A stretch of DNA of 41,437 nucleotides from contig NZ_JAPMOU010000045.1 of assembly GCF_028858535.1 (NCBI RefSeq), positions 1 to 41,437 of the forward strand, written 5' to 3'. The stretch comes from Spartinivicinus poritis (GTDB lineage Bacteria > Pseudomonadota > Gammaproteobacteria > Pseudomonadales > Zooshikellaceae). Shown here piece by piece: positions 1 through 8,818 of this stretch. A program made the position numbers and the translations under genes. The notes below the pieces were generated by a model. It had not been told where the DNA came from and ran no database searches. It was given only the letters and a program-made list of their open reading frames with translations. Position 1 is the stretch's first letter, and each line of letters starts with the position of its first letter.

Positions 1-157
1 AAACAAATAAAAATCCAGCCCCATATTTCAACAGCAAGGCTTTTAAAAGCGGCTAAAAAATCACCTTGAAAGGGCTGATCTATAGAGTTGCAACTTATAC
101 AGTTACAAAATACAGTTGCAAAAGTCTGATTGAGAAAAAACAATAGTGTAATTGAAC

Positions 158-802
158 ATGTTAAAGTACCAAATTCATCCTGTAACGCCTTTTCAGCAAA
201 ATTGTTCATTGGTTATTTGTGAGTCAACCAATAAAGCAGCACTCATTGATCCGGGTGGTGAGGCAGAACGATTAATTACCGCGGTTGCAACAGCTGGCGT
301 GACGTTGGAAAAAATATTATTAACCCATGGCCATCTGGATCATGTAGGCGCTACTCAGCAGATTGCCCGCCATTTTCAAGTGCCTGTTATTGGTCCTCAC
401 ATTGCGGATAAATTTTGGTTAGATGGTTTACCTGAGCAAAGCCAAATGTTTGGTTTTCCCCTGGTGAAAGCATTTACCCCTGATCAGTGGCTACAGCAAG
501 GCGATCATGTAATGGTGGGGGAGCAGCTTTTTAATGTGCTGCATTGTCCAGGCCATACGCCTGGGCATGTGGTGTTTTATCATCAGCCGGCGTCGCTGGC
601 CTTTGTTGGAGATGTTATTTTTGCTGACTCGATTGGACGAACCGACTTTCCCCAGGGAAATCATGAAGCACTGATCCACTCTATAACACAAGTGTTATTT
701 CCACTAGGTGATGAGGTGGAGTTTATTCCTGGTCATGGCCCTAACTCAACGTTTGGTCAGGAAAAATGCACGAATCCATTTGTCAGTGGACAATTTGGTT
801 AG
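158..802 (+). CDS. ycbL: YcbL-like metallo-beta-lactamase-fold hydrolase (glyoxalase II type)
   Basis: The 214-residue product is a compact MBL-fold hydrolase of the YcbL/type II glyoxalase group, which hydrolyses thioesters such as S-lactoylglutathione in the cytosol. The metal-binding motif THGHLDH is at residues 56-62. Further ligands are H133 in PGHTPGH, D152 in the VGDVIF segment and H193 in PGHGP. The length and the C-terminal NPF segment match enterobacterial YcbL as I remember it, and there is no signal peptide. I place the start at the ATG at 158 rather than the in-frame TTG at 152, because family members begin within a few residues of the YQIxPVT segment. No strong ribosome binding site is visible. 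The gene stands alone upstream of a chemoreceptor. The family call is firm; the physiological substrate is inferred. Confidence 0.9.
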   Translation: MLKYQIHPVTPFQQNCSLVICESTNKAALIDPGGEAERLITAVATAGVTLEKILLTHGHLDHVGATQQIARHFQVPVIGPHIADKFWLDGLPEQSQMFGFPLVKAFTPDQWLQQGDHVMVGEQLFNVLHCPGHTPGHVVFYHQPASLAFVGDVIFADSIGRTDFPQGNHEALIHSITQVLFPLGDEVEFIPGHGPNSTFGQEKCTNPFVSGQFG

Positions 803-893
803 CCTGTTCTTCTTTATCTTTACTACATCATCTACACAGCCCGTATAAGCTAGCAGCGGGGGGACTCGCAAACTCATGGGGTTCGTCTATTCT

Positions 894-915
894 AAAATCA
901 CCAGCCAGTGATTTT
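894..915 (+). terminator. possible terminator hairpin after ycbL-like gene
   Basis: A perfect 8-bp inverted repeat, aaaatcac (894-901) and gtgatttt (908-915), encloses a 6-nt loop. The A-run and T-run lie inside the arms, so it could act in either direction. It sits about 90 nt after the ycbL-like stop and 30 nt before the chemoreceptor start. The stem is AT-rich and weak. Confidence 0.3.
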
Positions 916-945
916 GTCACTATTGAGTAGAAGGTGTAGTAGAGG

Positions 946-3273
946 ATGAAAAGCATTCGCATGAAATTAACACTCATTATCATGAGTGTTACTTTAATTC
1001 CCCTCATCGTGTTAGCTTCTATATTAGGTTTTCAAAGCTATCAGTCTGCGCGCCAAGCTTTGGAGTATCAGGCTCGTGAACAATTAGTTTCTATTAGGGA
1101 AGTAAAGAAACAACAGATAGAGCGGTATTTTGGCACCATTCGTAATCAAGTGCTTAGTTTTGCTAATGACCGAATGATTATTGATGCTATGGCAGAGTTT
1201 AAAACCGCCTTTGCCAATTACCGTAGTGAGGCTGGAGAATTAGACATTAGCAAGCTTAAACCTGAGCTCAAGCAATATTATGATGGTGATTATAATAATG
1301 AGTATGCCAGCCGAAATAGTGGTGCAAAAAAAGACATTGGCAGTTTATTTAATCAGTTAGATGATGACTCTATAGCATTACAACATGCTTTTATTAAAGC
1401 AAACCCAAACCCCTTAGGGGAAAAGGATAGCTTGATAAAGCTCGATGGAAATACTCGTTATGCAGCTGCTCATGCTAAATATCATCCTCATATTCGTGAG
1501 TTTCTCCAGCGCTTTGAATATTACGATATTTTTATGGTAGACCCAGAAACAGGTGATATTGTTTATTCTGTTTTTAAAGAATTAGATTATACCACTTCTC
1601 TTAAAAGCGGCCCTTATGCTAATTCGGGTATAGGCGAAGCGTTTAAAGGTGTAGTTAATGCCAGTGATCGAAAAGTTCACTTAACGGATTTTGCCAGTTA
1701 TACACCTTCTTATGAAGACCCAGCCTCATTTATTGCCACTTCTATTTATGATCAAGGTAAAAAACTGGGAGTGTTAATTTTTCAGATGCCGATTGATCGC
1801 ATTAATTTAATTATGACCCATGAAAAACATTGGAAGGAAACAGGATTAGGAAAATCAGGGGAAACCTATTTAGTAGGTGCTGATTATACCATGCGGAGTA
1901 TGAGTCGGTTTTTAATTGAGGATGCAAAAGGTTATGAAGCCGCGCTGGTCGCTGCAAAAATCGATCGTAAAGTTATTGATACTATTTTATCCAAGGGAAC
2001 CACTATAGGGCTACAGCCAGTCAAAACAGCAGGTACCCAAGCGGCGATTGCTGGCAAAAAAGACTTTCAAATTTTTCCTGACTATCGCAATGTGCCAGTG
2101 CTGTCTGCTTATAGCCCGTTAGCAATAGAGGGGTTAAATTGGGCAATCATGAGTGAAATTGATGAGTCAGAGGCATTTGAAAAGGCTGATGAACTGCAGG
2201 TATTTATTACTCAGGTCAGTTTTGGTGTGGTAGCAGTATTTTCAATACTTGCTTATTTATTGAGTTTATTGGTTTCTAAATTATTTACTTACCCTATCAC
2301 TAAGTTAGAAGACAATATTTTATCCATTCAACAAGATGCTGATTTAACCAAACAAATAAAGCTGGATGTTAAAGATGAAATAGGTCGAATTGCCAGTGCT
2401 GTTAATGGTATGTTGAGTAAGTTTAATCATACGGTAAAACATATTACCAATGCGGTGGTAGATTTACAGCAGTCGGCTAATAAAATGGCTGGTTTAAGTG
2501 CAAGTACCGCTGATGGGGTTATGCAACAACAATCTGAATCACAACAAGTGGCAACCGCTTCAACGGAGATGAATGCTACTGCCCAAACAGTCGCCTCCAA
2601 TGCAGCTTCTGCAGCACAATCTACCGACCGGGCAAACCAGTTGAGTGAAGAGGGTATTCAAATTGCCAATGAAACTAATGTGTCTTCTGAGGCGTTGGTT
2701 AAAGAGGTATCAGAAACTGCCAGTACTATGGAGCGAGTAGAAGCAGATAGCGATAAAGTTGGCTCAGTGTTGGATGTGATTCGTAGTATTGCTGAACAAA
2801 CTAATTTGCTGGCATTAAATGCGGCTATTGAAGCTGCGCGTGCAGGTGAGCAGGGGCGAGGTTTTGCAGTGGTGGCTGATGAAGTAAGAACTTTGGCTCA
2901 GCGTACTCAAGATGCTACCCAAGAAATTCAGCAGATGATAGAAAGTCTGCAAACAGGCTCTCGCGAAGCAGTAGCAATGATGAACCGTTCAGTTGAGCGA
3001 GCAGCAGGCAATAAGAACCAGGTTGAACGGTTGAGCGAAGCATTAAGTGAAATTAGTCATTCTGTTGCAGAAATTAATGAAATGAATACCCAAATGGCAG
3101 CGGCAGCAGAAGAGCAGCAAATGGTAGCCGATGGTATTAATAGCAGTATTGTACGTATTAATGACATTTCTTCGAGTACAGCGAGTGACGCGCAAAGTAG
3201 TTTAGATACAGGACAACATGTGGAGCGATTAGCCAAACGATTGGAATCGTTGGTTAGTGAATTTAAAGTGTAA
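946..3273 (+). CDS. methyl-accepting chemotaxis protein with large periplasmic sensor domain
   Basis: A 775-residue chemoreceptor. A first membrane segment at about residues 8-30 is followed by a periplasmic sensor of roughly 370 residues, large enough for a double-Cache or similar fold. A second membrane segment (about 412-438) leads into a HAMP domain and a long cytoplasmic coiled coil. The conserved signalling tip, with [19 protein letters not shown] and then [15 protein letters not shown], lies at about residues 617-655. Members of this family control the CheA kinase through CheW at the cell poles and are tuned by methylation of Glu/Gln pairs in the flanking helices. There is no C-terminal NWETF-type pentapeptide for CheR binding; the protein ends in SEFKV. 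A purine-rich aagg lies about 11 nt before the ATG. The ligand cannot be told from sequence. No other che gene is adjacent. Confidence 0.95.
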   Translation: MKSIRMKLTLIIMSVTLIPLIVLASILGFQSYQSARQALEYQAREQLVSIREVKKQQIERYFGTIRNQVLSFANDRMIIDAMAEFKTAFANYRSEAGELDISKLKPELKQYYDGDYNNEYASRNSGAKKDIGSLFNQLDDDSIALQHAFIKANPNPLGEKDSLIKLDGNTRYAAAHAKYHPHIREFLQRFEYYDIFMVDPETGDIVYSVFKELDYTTSLKSGPYANSGIGEAFKGVVNASDRKVHLTDFASYTPSYEDPASFIATSIYDQGKKLGVLIFQMPIDRINLIMTHEKHWKETGLGKSGETYLVGADYTMRSMSRFLIEDAKGYEAALVAAKIDRKVIDTILSKGTTIGLQPVKTAGTQAAIAGKKDFQIFPDYRNVPVLSAYSPLAIEGLNWAIMSEIDESEAFEKADELQVFITQVSFGVVAVFSILAYLLSLLVSKLFTYPITKLEDNILSIQQDADLTKQIKLDVKDEIGRIASAVNGMLSKFNHTVKHITNAVVDLQQSANKMAGLSASTADGVMQQQSESQQVATASTEMNATAQTVASNAASAAQSTDRANQLSEEGIQIANETNVSSEALVKEVSETASTMERVEADSDKVGSVLDVIRSIAEQTNLLALNAAIEAARAGEQGRGFAVVADEVRTLAQRTQDATQEIQQMIESLQTGSREAVAMMNRSVERAAGNKNQVERLSEALSEISHSVAEINEMNTQMAAAAEEQQMVADGINSSIVRINDISSSTASDAQSSLDTGQHVERLAKRLESLVSEFKV

Positions 3274-3678
3274 AATAACTATAACAGGATGAGCAATATA
3301 ATTAGCCGCTGGTATGTTGTCATAGGGTAAGCATTATTTTTGTAGCAGGTGGTATTTTCTGTGTAGCAAGCACTAGCACCTATTTTCTGGCAAGTTTTTT
3401 ACAACCATAATATACCTACATTAAAAAAAAGCAACGCTGTTAATGGAGAAGACCTAAATGGAGGAGAAACTGTTGTTTTATGTATGTAAATGGGCTACGA
3501 AGCTTACTTTCGTAAAAACCGGAAGAGTAACTGCTTCTAAGGACTTTCCATAATCACTCAATTAAATATTTCATTATTCTTGATCTGTTTCATAAACTGA
3601 AGAATTATGCCCGGAAAAAAGACGTGGCATCAGTAGAATGCTTTTCACTGATGTAACTAACCAGGGTGATTTTTCACA
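3274..3678. other. 405-nt intergenic stretch
   Basis: Between the chemoreceptor stop and the L,D-transpeptidase start. It holds one weak small ORF (3458-3553, listed separately) and a short dyad, catcagt/actgatg, near 3629-3653. I see no U-tailed terminator, tRNA or riboswitch core. Any promoter for the L,D-transpeptidase must lie here, but no convincing -35/-10 pair stands out. Confidence 0.5.
3458..3553 (+). CDS. possible 31-residue small ORF
   Basis: An ATG at 3458 preceded by GGAG about 10 nt upstream opens a 31-codon frame ending in TAA at 3551-3553. The predicted peptide begins MEEKLLFYVCKW and is lysine-rich, with no clear membrane segment or lipobox. I do not recognise it. Its only support is the ribosome-binding-like sequence and an uninterrupted frame in an otherwise gene-free stretch, so it may be chance. 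Confidence 0.22.
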   Translation: MEEKLLFYVCKWATKLTFVKTGRVTASKDFP

Positions 3679-4734
3679 ATGCAAAGCGTAAGCATTGTTT
3701 GTCAACAAGTGAAACATATTAATCGCTTGATCATGCCAATCAGGGTCTGGATTGGCCGGTTAAAAAGCATTGGGCGCTTCAAAGCCAGGCAGCGGACGGT
3801 GATTGCTTGGTGGCTGGCATTATTGCCCCAGCTTGGAGCTTGCCTCACTTTCCCTTTGCCTGAAAATGGCGACGATGTGATAGGTGATCAACGGATTATT
3901 ATAACGGCTTATACTGATACCTTCGCTGATTTAGCCTTAAAAGAAGGAGTGGGCTTTTTAGCGTTAATAGCAGCTAACCCAAAAGTGGACGCTTGGGTTC
4001 CTGGAGAAGGAACCGAAGTCGTGTTACCAACGCAAATGATATTGCCACCAGGTCCACGTAAAGGCGTTGTTATTAATCTGGCAGAACTCCGGCTTTATTA
4101 TTATCCGCCCAATGATCCTGTTGTGATGGTTTACCCTATTGGAATTGGCCGTAAGGGGTGGGAAACGCCGTTAGGTAAAACCAGGATTACTCAGAAAAAA
4201 CCTAACCCTTCCTGGCGGCCTCCTGAGTCAATTCGTCAAGAACGGGCAATGAAGGGTGAGTTTTTGCCTGATGTCATTCCACCAGGCCCTAATAACCCAT
4301 TAGGCAAATTTGCCTTGCGGTTAGGTTTTCGTGGTAGTTACCTCATTCATGGGACCAACTTGGATTTTGGTGTGGGGATGCGAGTCAGTCATGGTTGTAT
4401 CCGACTGTTTCCTGATGATATTGAAGAGCTATTTTACTGGGTCGACCGAGGTACGCCTGTTAGGGTGATCCATGAGCCTTATAAAATTGGCAAGCTAAAT
4501 GGTGAGTTTTATGTGGAAGCCCATGAGCCCCTGTCTGAAAAAAAACAGCATCATCAAGCAGCGCCCTATCGCGCCTTGGAAAGCTGGTTTGAAGTGATTG
4601 ATGCGCAAAAGGCAACGGTTGATCAGCGAAAGATTTTAGATGTTCTCACTGAACAGCAAGGAATGCCAGTGAAAGTGTCTGCTGACCTAAAGACATCAGC
4701 CACAAAAGTAAACCACACATCACCTCATCCTTAA
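3679..4734 (+). CDS. L,D-transpeptidase of the ErfK/YbiS/YcfS type
   Basis: A periplasmic YkuD-domain enzyme of 351 residues. Family members cross-link peptidoglycan stems or attach Braun-type lipoprotein to diaminopimelate. The catalytic region has HGTN (H224) and SHGCIR, with nucleophile C240. The block before it, KGVVINLAELRLYYYPP followed by VYPIGIGRKGWETPLG, matches ErfK/YbiS-type enzymes. A LysM-like section precedes the catalytic domain. The N-terminus is odd: about 40 positively charged residues come before the hydrophobic segment VIAWWLALLPQLGAC, which ends in a possible lipobox (LGAC). The real start could therefore be internal, for example M19 at 3733, but only 3679 has a plausible upstream gg-rich site. 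The Lpp-like gene 310 nt downstream on the other strand is its likely substrate. A clear terminator follows. Confidence 0.9.
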   Translation: MQSVSIVCQQVKHINRLIMPIRVWIGRLKSIGRFKARQRTVIAWWLALLPQLGACLTFPLPENGDDVIGDQRIIITAYTDTFADLALKEGVGFLALIAANPKVDAWVPGEGTEVVLPTQMILPPGPRKGVVINLAELRLYYYPPNDPVVMVYPIGIGRKGWETPLGKTRITQKKPNPSWRPPESIRQERAMKGEFLPDVIPPGPNNPLGKFALRLGFRGSYLIHGTNLDFGVGMRVSHGCIRLFPDDIEELFYWVDRGTPVRVIHEPYKIGKLNGEFYVEAHEPLSEKKQHHQAAPYRALESWFEVIDAQKATVDQRKILDVLTEQQGMPVKVSADLKTSATKVNHTSPHP

Positions 4735-4753
4735 TGGCTTGTCATTTATTTTT

Positions 4754-4790
4754 AAGCACCTCATTGTAGGTGCTTTCTTTTCTCTTTTTT
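4754..4790 (+). terminator. Rho-independent terminator after the L,D-transpeptidase
   Basis: An 8-bp perfect stem, aagcacct (4754-4761) and aggtgctt (4768-4775), with loop cattgt, is followed directly by a T-rich tract (tcttttctctttttt). It lies 20 nt after the L,D-transpeptidase stop in the right orientation. Confidence 0.85.
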
Positions 4791-4995
4791 TATACCTCTT
4801 TAATAAAAAGATTGCCTTTCTTTTGCTATTAGTTCTTTTGAACGTTTTCCTGAAAGTACGACCACGGTTAATCTGAAAAAGGCTGGATAGGTTTTAGCTG
4901 GATGAGTATGTTGCTTGTTGATGTTTATAACAGGAAGTAGAAGAAATTCGGCCTATAAGGCTGTCAGATGATAATAGCGTGGTTTCTGGCAGGGC

Positions 4996-5023
4996 TTTAA
5001 GGCTACCTACTGGTAGCCTTAAA
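4996..5023 (-). terminator. strong dyad downstream of the Lpp-like gene, no U-tract
   Basis: A perfect 12-bp inverted repeat (4996-5007 and 5012-5023, tttaaggctacc and its complement) has a 4-nt loop. It lies 22 nt past the stop of the Lpp-like gene, where a terminator is expected. On either strand the hairpin is followed by A-rich rather than U-rich sequence, so it is not a canonical intrinsic terminator. It could instead protect the 3' end of an abundant lipoprotein mRNA. Confidence 0.5.
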
Positions 5024-5044
5024 AGTATCACTAACGGGTGCTGA

Positions 5045-5263
5045 TTACTTGCTGTAGTGAGAGCGATTCATACGATCTAGCTTCTCTAAAATCTGATCAG
5101 CTTTTGCGTCAGCACTGTTTGCAGTTGACTCAACACGATCTAAGCGATTACTTACGTCATCAAGTTTAGCTTCGATAGCATCAACACGACTGCTAGAAGC
5201 ACAACCAGTCATAATGGCCATTGTTGTGACAACTAGAGCTGCCTTTAACATTTTAGTGTGCAT
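5045..5263 (-). CDS. lpp: Lpp/OprI-like murein lipoprotein with C-terminal lysine
   Basis: A 72-residue lipoprotein. The signal peptide ends in the lipobox MTGC, with lipidated C21. The mature part is a short heptad-patterned alpha-helix (VDAIEAKLDDVSNRLDRVES and onwards) like the trimeric coiled coil of Braun lipoprotein and Pseudomonas OprI. It ends HYSK. In Lpp the C-terminal lysine is the residue covalently attached to peptidoglycan by L,D-transpeptidases, and such an enzyme is encoded just upstream on the other strand. A good site, aagggg, lies 6 nt before the ATG on the minus strand. The mature length is slightly shorter than E. coli Lpp. Expected location is the inner leaflet of the outer membrane, partly bound to the cell wall. 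Orthology to lpp proper, as opposed to another small alanine-zipper lipoprotein, is not proven. Confidence 0.85.
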   Translation of the reverse strand: MHTKMLKAALVVTTMAIMTGCASSSRVDAIEAKLDDVSNRLDRVESTANSADAKADQILEKLDRMNRSHYSK

Positions 5264-5695
5264 TTTATGCCCCTTATTCTCGTTGAATTAAGGTAAATGG
5301 ATACAATCAAATCCTTGGGTATTAATGACTGGTGCCTAAGCACCGACCATGCCTGACGCCCCCGTTAGGCATACAGCTTTTGACCACAAGGTTAAAAGCC
5401 ACTCAACAACTCAGTATGGACGACAATTAGCATTGCGCAAATTCCAACTAAGCGCCAAGCTCAAGCTTAGGATTTGAGAAGCGCTAGGATAATTAATTTG
5501 CCCCGTTTGAAAAGCCAAGCTTTAGGCATTTTTGAAAAAAAATGATGATGAAACACTGTTTTAAATATCGGTCATTAGTATACCTAAGGTCGAATTTTGA
5601 CCAATTATGATCTGAACGCAGTTATTTTTTATTATGCTGAGTAAGTACTCTAAAATTTCTTAAAAAATGACAACGAGTGTAGTCATTTTCTAATA
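5264..5695. other. 432-nt intergenic stretch with two leader hairpins
   Basis: This stretch should hold the promoter and 5' untranslated region of the Lpp-like gene (minus strand). About 70 and 90 nt upstream of its ATG are two hairpins. One is ggtgc/gcacc at 5331-5344 with loop ctaa. The other has a 10-bp stem with one wobble at 5349-5372 around a cccc (minus-strand gggg) loop. They may be mRNA-stabilising leader structure. The rest, 5400-5695, is AT-rich with no ORF or recognisable element. Confidence 0.4.
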
Positions 5696-6295
5696 CTAAT
5701 GTTGTGCTTTATCTGCATGAATAATAAGACTGAACCGGTCTAAAATTGTGTTAAATAAATCTCCTCTGTCTAGCGCTGAGAGCTCTTGCATACTGGCAAT
5801 GTCTGCTCGATGCAGGTGTAGGTATGGAGCGGTAGTTTTGAATGCTTGCAAATCGCCCTTCAGGATTATAGGAAGGAATGGTGCACCAGTATTTTCCATA
5901 AAGGTTTGATTAAGAAACTCAATACCTTTGGTAAGCGAAAAATGTTTTAAACATTCATCTTTATGAATGGGAATACCCAGGTAATATCCATTACGATGTA
6001 AGTACTTGCCAGAATATAAAATGATACCTGTATTTTTAATACTATTTGGTGTAATGAATTGATAGGTGTTGTCATAAGCACAGGGGGTTGGCTCAATCAT
6101 GAGGCGACCACCATCATCAACAGACTCAACATTAAAATGACTGTAGAGTTTGTGGCTTGCTGGGCTGTAAATACAAAAGCTATGTGAGATTTGTAGGAAA
6201 AAATCACTGGCTAACTGGCTGTTAGCTAAGTGAGATAAATCCCACATAAGGTCTGGATTATAGGTCGACTCTTGTCGTAATTGTGCTGCCATCAT
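5696..6295 (-). CDS. hypothetical protein, family not recognised
   Basis: A 199-residue protein I do not recognise. There is no signal peptide, no membrane segment and no obvious catalytic motif. It has mixed alpha/beta-like composition with several aromatic and histidine residues, such as LHLHRAD near residue 160 and YSGKYLHRNGYYLG near 94-107. The frame has two adjacent ATGs (residues 1 and 2) and another at residue 17; no ribosome binding site decides between them. It is flanked by gaps of 432 and 120 nt and seems to be a single-gene unit. Length and gene-like composition support a real gene, but no function can be assigned. Confidence 0.65.
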   Translation of the reverse strand: MMAAQLRQESTYNPDLMWDLSHLANSQLASDFFLQISHSFCIYSPASHKLYSHFNVESVDDGGRLMIEPTPCAYDNTYQFITPNSIKNTGIILYSGKYLHRNGYYLGIPIHKDECLKHFSLTKGIEFLNQTFMENTGAPFLPIILKGDLQAFKTTAPYLHLHRADIASMQELSALDRGDLFNTILDRFSLIIHADKAQH

Positions 6296-6415
6296 AATTT
6301 AAATTTACACGTCAGAAAAATGCATTTCTAAAGTAACACTACTCTGACTAATTATAGTTCATAGTTTCAAATTATGATTACTTTATCGTCATAAATTTGT
6401 AGTGATTTGTATACC

Positions 6416-7213
6416 TTACGCTTTGGGAATATCAGTAACCTGGTTCTTTAGTTGGAATCGTTGCGGCTCATGGGGTTGGCAAGGGGAATCAGGATAATAA
6501 TCAAACTCAGTATAGAGTGGGTTGACTTTGATATGGCTAAAGCTAACGGTTTGGGCATCTTCTCGATGCATACAAATGGAGTAGGCTGATGCTTTGGGTT
6601 GATGACTGCGGTGTAGTTGTAATAAATCCTGACTGGTTAAAGCGCATGACTCATTTTGAGCAGAGGTCGAAGTATTTGAAGAGGTTCTCAGAGCTTCATA
6701 GCAAGCAAGGCGGTTAGCTAAAACGGTTTGGGTGGCAACGGAAGAAGAGCTAAAAAAAGGATGTTCAGGCTGCTGTTGTTGAAAGGTTTGGTTATCCCAG
6801 TCGAACTGATGAACTAACAGTTGTTTGAGTTGACTTTGGCTGTGCCAGATAGGGGTAAAAATAAATAAACTAAAAGGGCGATATAAATGATAATCAAGCT
6901 GCTTTAACCAGTGTTGTTGGGCTTGCCAATCAGTAAAGCTGGCTAACTGATGAACCAACAGGCCGCGGCTTTGTTGCTCTGATGACACTTCCCCTATATC
7001 TGCCTGATAGAGGTTAAGTAGCGCGATAATTTGCCCATATTCTGTTGCTGCTAACCAGCTCCCCCCTCCTACTGGATCAATGGGCATTAAGCTAAGGGTG
7101 GGGGAGTGATTAATGAGTTGTGGTGGAAGAGCCGCCGCACGGCTTTTTTGCTCATCTCGATTAAAAAAAACTTCGTAGTGGTCGCTATGAACTAGCCAAC
7201 TTATTGTGCACAT
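6416..7213 (-). CDS. NRDE family protein (TANGO2-like)
   Basis: A 265-residue member of the NRDE/TANGO2 family. It starts MCTISWL, with the conserved Cys at position 2, and has FFNRDEQKSR at about residues 16-25, the motif that names the family. In this family Cys2 has been compared to the nucleophile of Ntn hydrolases, and eukaryotic TANGO2 is linked to haem and lipid handling; the bacterial role is uncertain. The middle segment DPVGGGSWLAATEYGQIIALLN also fits the family. There is no signal peptide. The start lies 5 nt after the stop of the DinB-family gene upstream on the same strand, with no separate ribosome binding site, so translational coupling is likely. Confidence 0.85.
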   Translation of the reverse strand: MCTISWLVHSDHYEVFFNRDEQKSRAAALPPQLINHSPTLSLMPIDPVGGGSWLAATEYGQIIALLNLYQADIGEVSSEQQSRGLLVHQLASFTDWQAQQHWLKQLDYHLYRPFSLFIFTPIWHSQSQLKQLLVHQFDWDNQTFQQQQPEHPFFSSSSVATQTVLANRLACYEALRTSSNTSTSAQNESCALTSQDLLQLHRSHQPKASAYSICMHREDAQTVSFSHIKVNPLYTEFDYYPDSPCQPHEPQRFQLKNQVTDIPKA

Positions 7214-7218
7214 TGAAT

Positions 7219-7731
7219 TTAAAACTTTCGCAACTGCTGTTGCTGATATTCTAAAGTAGCAGGGGCTACACCAAAAGCTTCATCAACAGGAATTTTTTTC
7301 AGCTTCAGAATAACACTGATTAAGGCGTAATGGTGTACGGCGTGACTGGCACTAAATAAGAGTTCTCGTTGAAAGCTGGTCACACAACTAACTGGAGAGG
7401 GGTTCTCAACGACCAAGCTGCGTAAGGTCATGGATTGATTGTCTAACTCCAATAATCGTTTTAGCCATTCTTGTAGGCTAACAATCTGGTTTAAGGCTGC
7501 AGCAGGGTTGGATTCTACTTCGGTACCTCGTTTACGTTGATCATAATCCAGCACACTGCCTGGTTCCCAGTTTTGTAAGTGGGTGTAATGATCAAGCACA
7601 TGACGAATATGCTGGCCTATGGAGCTGTTTAAGGGGGCTGCTGGGGTCTGGTAGTCATCAATGGACAACTGTTGGATTAGGCTAAATGCCTGGTTTAATA
7701 CGGCAAGACTACCTTGAATTGTTGCCTTCAT
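7219..7731 (-). CDS. DinB-family protein
   Basis: A 170-residue four-helix-bundle protein of the DinB/YfiT metal-binding superfamily. Conserved histidines occur in HIRHVLDHYTHL (about residues 43-54) and SASHAVHHYALI (about 128-139), the usual metal ligands of this fold. I place the start at the ATG at 7729-7731 because AGGAG lies 4 nt upstream on the minus strand. A longer frame reaches 7794 but has no such site. Members include thiol-dependent transferases and many proteins of unknown activity; substrate cannot be predicted. It is first in a two-gene unit with the NRDE gene 5 nt downstream. Confidence 0.8.
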   Translation of the reverse strand: MKATIQGSLAVLNQAFSLIQQLSIDDYQTPAAPLNSSIGQHIRHVLDHYTHLQNWEPGSVLDYDQRKRGTEVESNPAAALNQIVSLQEWLKRLLELDNQSMTLRSLVVENPSPVSCVTSFQRELLFSASHAVHHYALISVILKLKKIPVDEAFGVAPATLEYQQQQLRKF

Positions 7732-8245
7732 AGCACTCCTTGAGACAGTTGAATATTGCTTTAAAGTGATGACTCCACATATTGCTATTAACAAAATGTG
7801 TATTAAAAAATTAAATTTTAGTGTGTTTGCTTCTCAAGGCCATTAATTAGCATAGTGTCTAATCAATGTGATGATCAGCTTAGTGTTGCCCGCCAGCTTA
7901 ACTACCGAGACCTAAAAATGAGACAAAATATTTCAACTAATGGCACATTTTGTATGGGCTTGTATGGGCGGCTAATAGTTCATGCATAAATAGGTAGTTA
8001 CCTTATTTTGTACATGCATCACTCTAGTCTAGCTTTGTTTAGCACCTTCAACGAGGGTACTAGCCAAGCAGTCCTGTGGTTATAGCTAAAATTGCATATA
8101 ATAACTCACTACTTTCATAACTCTGTGAAATAATTTGCATATTAGTTTGGTCTGTATAACTAGTGAGTCATTTGAGGTTACTACTCATAGACAGTTTTAA
8201 AGTGAATACCTATTGTTGGCACAGGTAATTTGAAGGTTTGTTTCC
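7732..8245. other. 514-nt divergent intergenic stretch
   Basis: This lies between the DinB-family gene (minus) and the DedA gene (plus), so it should carry two outward promoters. It is AT-rich with scattered short repeats such as tatgggcttgtatgggcgg at about 7952-7970. I see no ORF with a ribosome binding site, no terminator and no riboswitch core. Confidence 0.4.
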
Positions 8246-8818
8246 ATGCTAGAAACATTGTTAGCTATCTCTCAGCAGCCGCTGACACTTGCTATCTTGC
8301 TCGTGCTGATCAGTTATTTACTAGAAGATGTAGCAATTATTTTAGCGGCATTGTTAGCATTGGATGGTTATCTTCCTATCAGTTGGGGTATGACAGCTGC
8401 ATTTATTGGAATCTGGAGTGGTGATTTAGGCTTATATGGGCTAGGGCGTTTAGCTCGTCGTTATCAATGGGCGCAACGGTATGTTGCAAACCACCCTAGA
8501 GTGAAGCAATTTGGCAGTTGGCTGTCTGACCAGCTATTAGTGAAAATTTTAATTTGTCGTTTAATGCCCGGATTACGTTTTCCCGGTTATGTGGCTTGTG
8601 GGTTATATCAATTGTCATTGGCGACCTTTTGTCTGGCAATTTCACTAGCTACTCTGGCATGGACCGTATTGATATTTGCTGGCTTTTATTTATTTGGTGA
8701 GCTATTTGAAGGCTGGTTTGAACAAGCAAAATGGGGGTTGATTCCGATAGCGCTACTATTGATTTGGTGGTCGCGCCGGAAATCCCAACAAGCGATAATT
8801 AAGGAGCTAGTTTCGTGA
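8246..8818 (+). CDS. DedA-family (VTT/SNARE-associated domain) membrane protein
   Basis: A 190-residue integral membrane protein. It has several hydrophobic segments (about residues 12-35, 45-65, 105-125, 130-155, 160-180) and the family segment CRLMPGLRFPGYVACGLYQLS (the arginine/proline-glycine signature) at about residues 107-126. DedA proteins act in inner-membrane lipid traffic; some recycle undecaprenyl phosphate. GAAGG about 9 nt upstream supports the ATG at 8246. The next gene starts at a GTG inside this gene's stop codon (GTGA overlap), so the DedA protein and the ATP-grasp enzyme are translationally coupled. A shared role, such as making and flipping a lipid-linked compound, is an inference. 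Confidence 0.85.
   Translation: MLETLLAISQQPLTLAILLVLISYLLEDVAIILAALLALDGYLPISWGMTAAFIGIWSGDLGLYGLGRLARRYQWAQRYVANHPRVKQFGSWLSDQLLVKILICRLMPGLRFPGYVACGLYQLSLATFCLAISLATLAWTVLIFAGFYLFGELFEGWFEQAKWGLIPIALLLIWWSRRKSQQAIIKELVS

Noticed and set aside
3420-3560. Possible c-di-GMP (GEMM) riboswitch before the L,D-transpeptidase
   Set aside because: gcaacg and accgg-like pieces drew attention, but the conserved GEMM core and stem order are absent.
8230-8424. 64-residue frame overlapping the start of the DedA gene
   Set aside because: It lies in another frame of a clear DedA coding region and has no family features.
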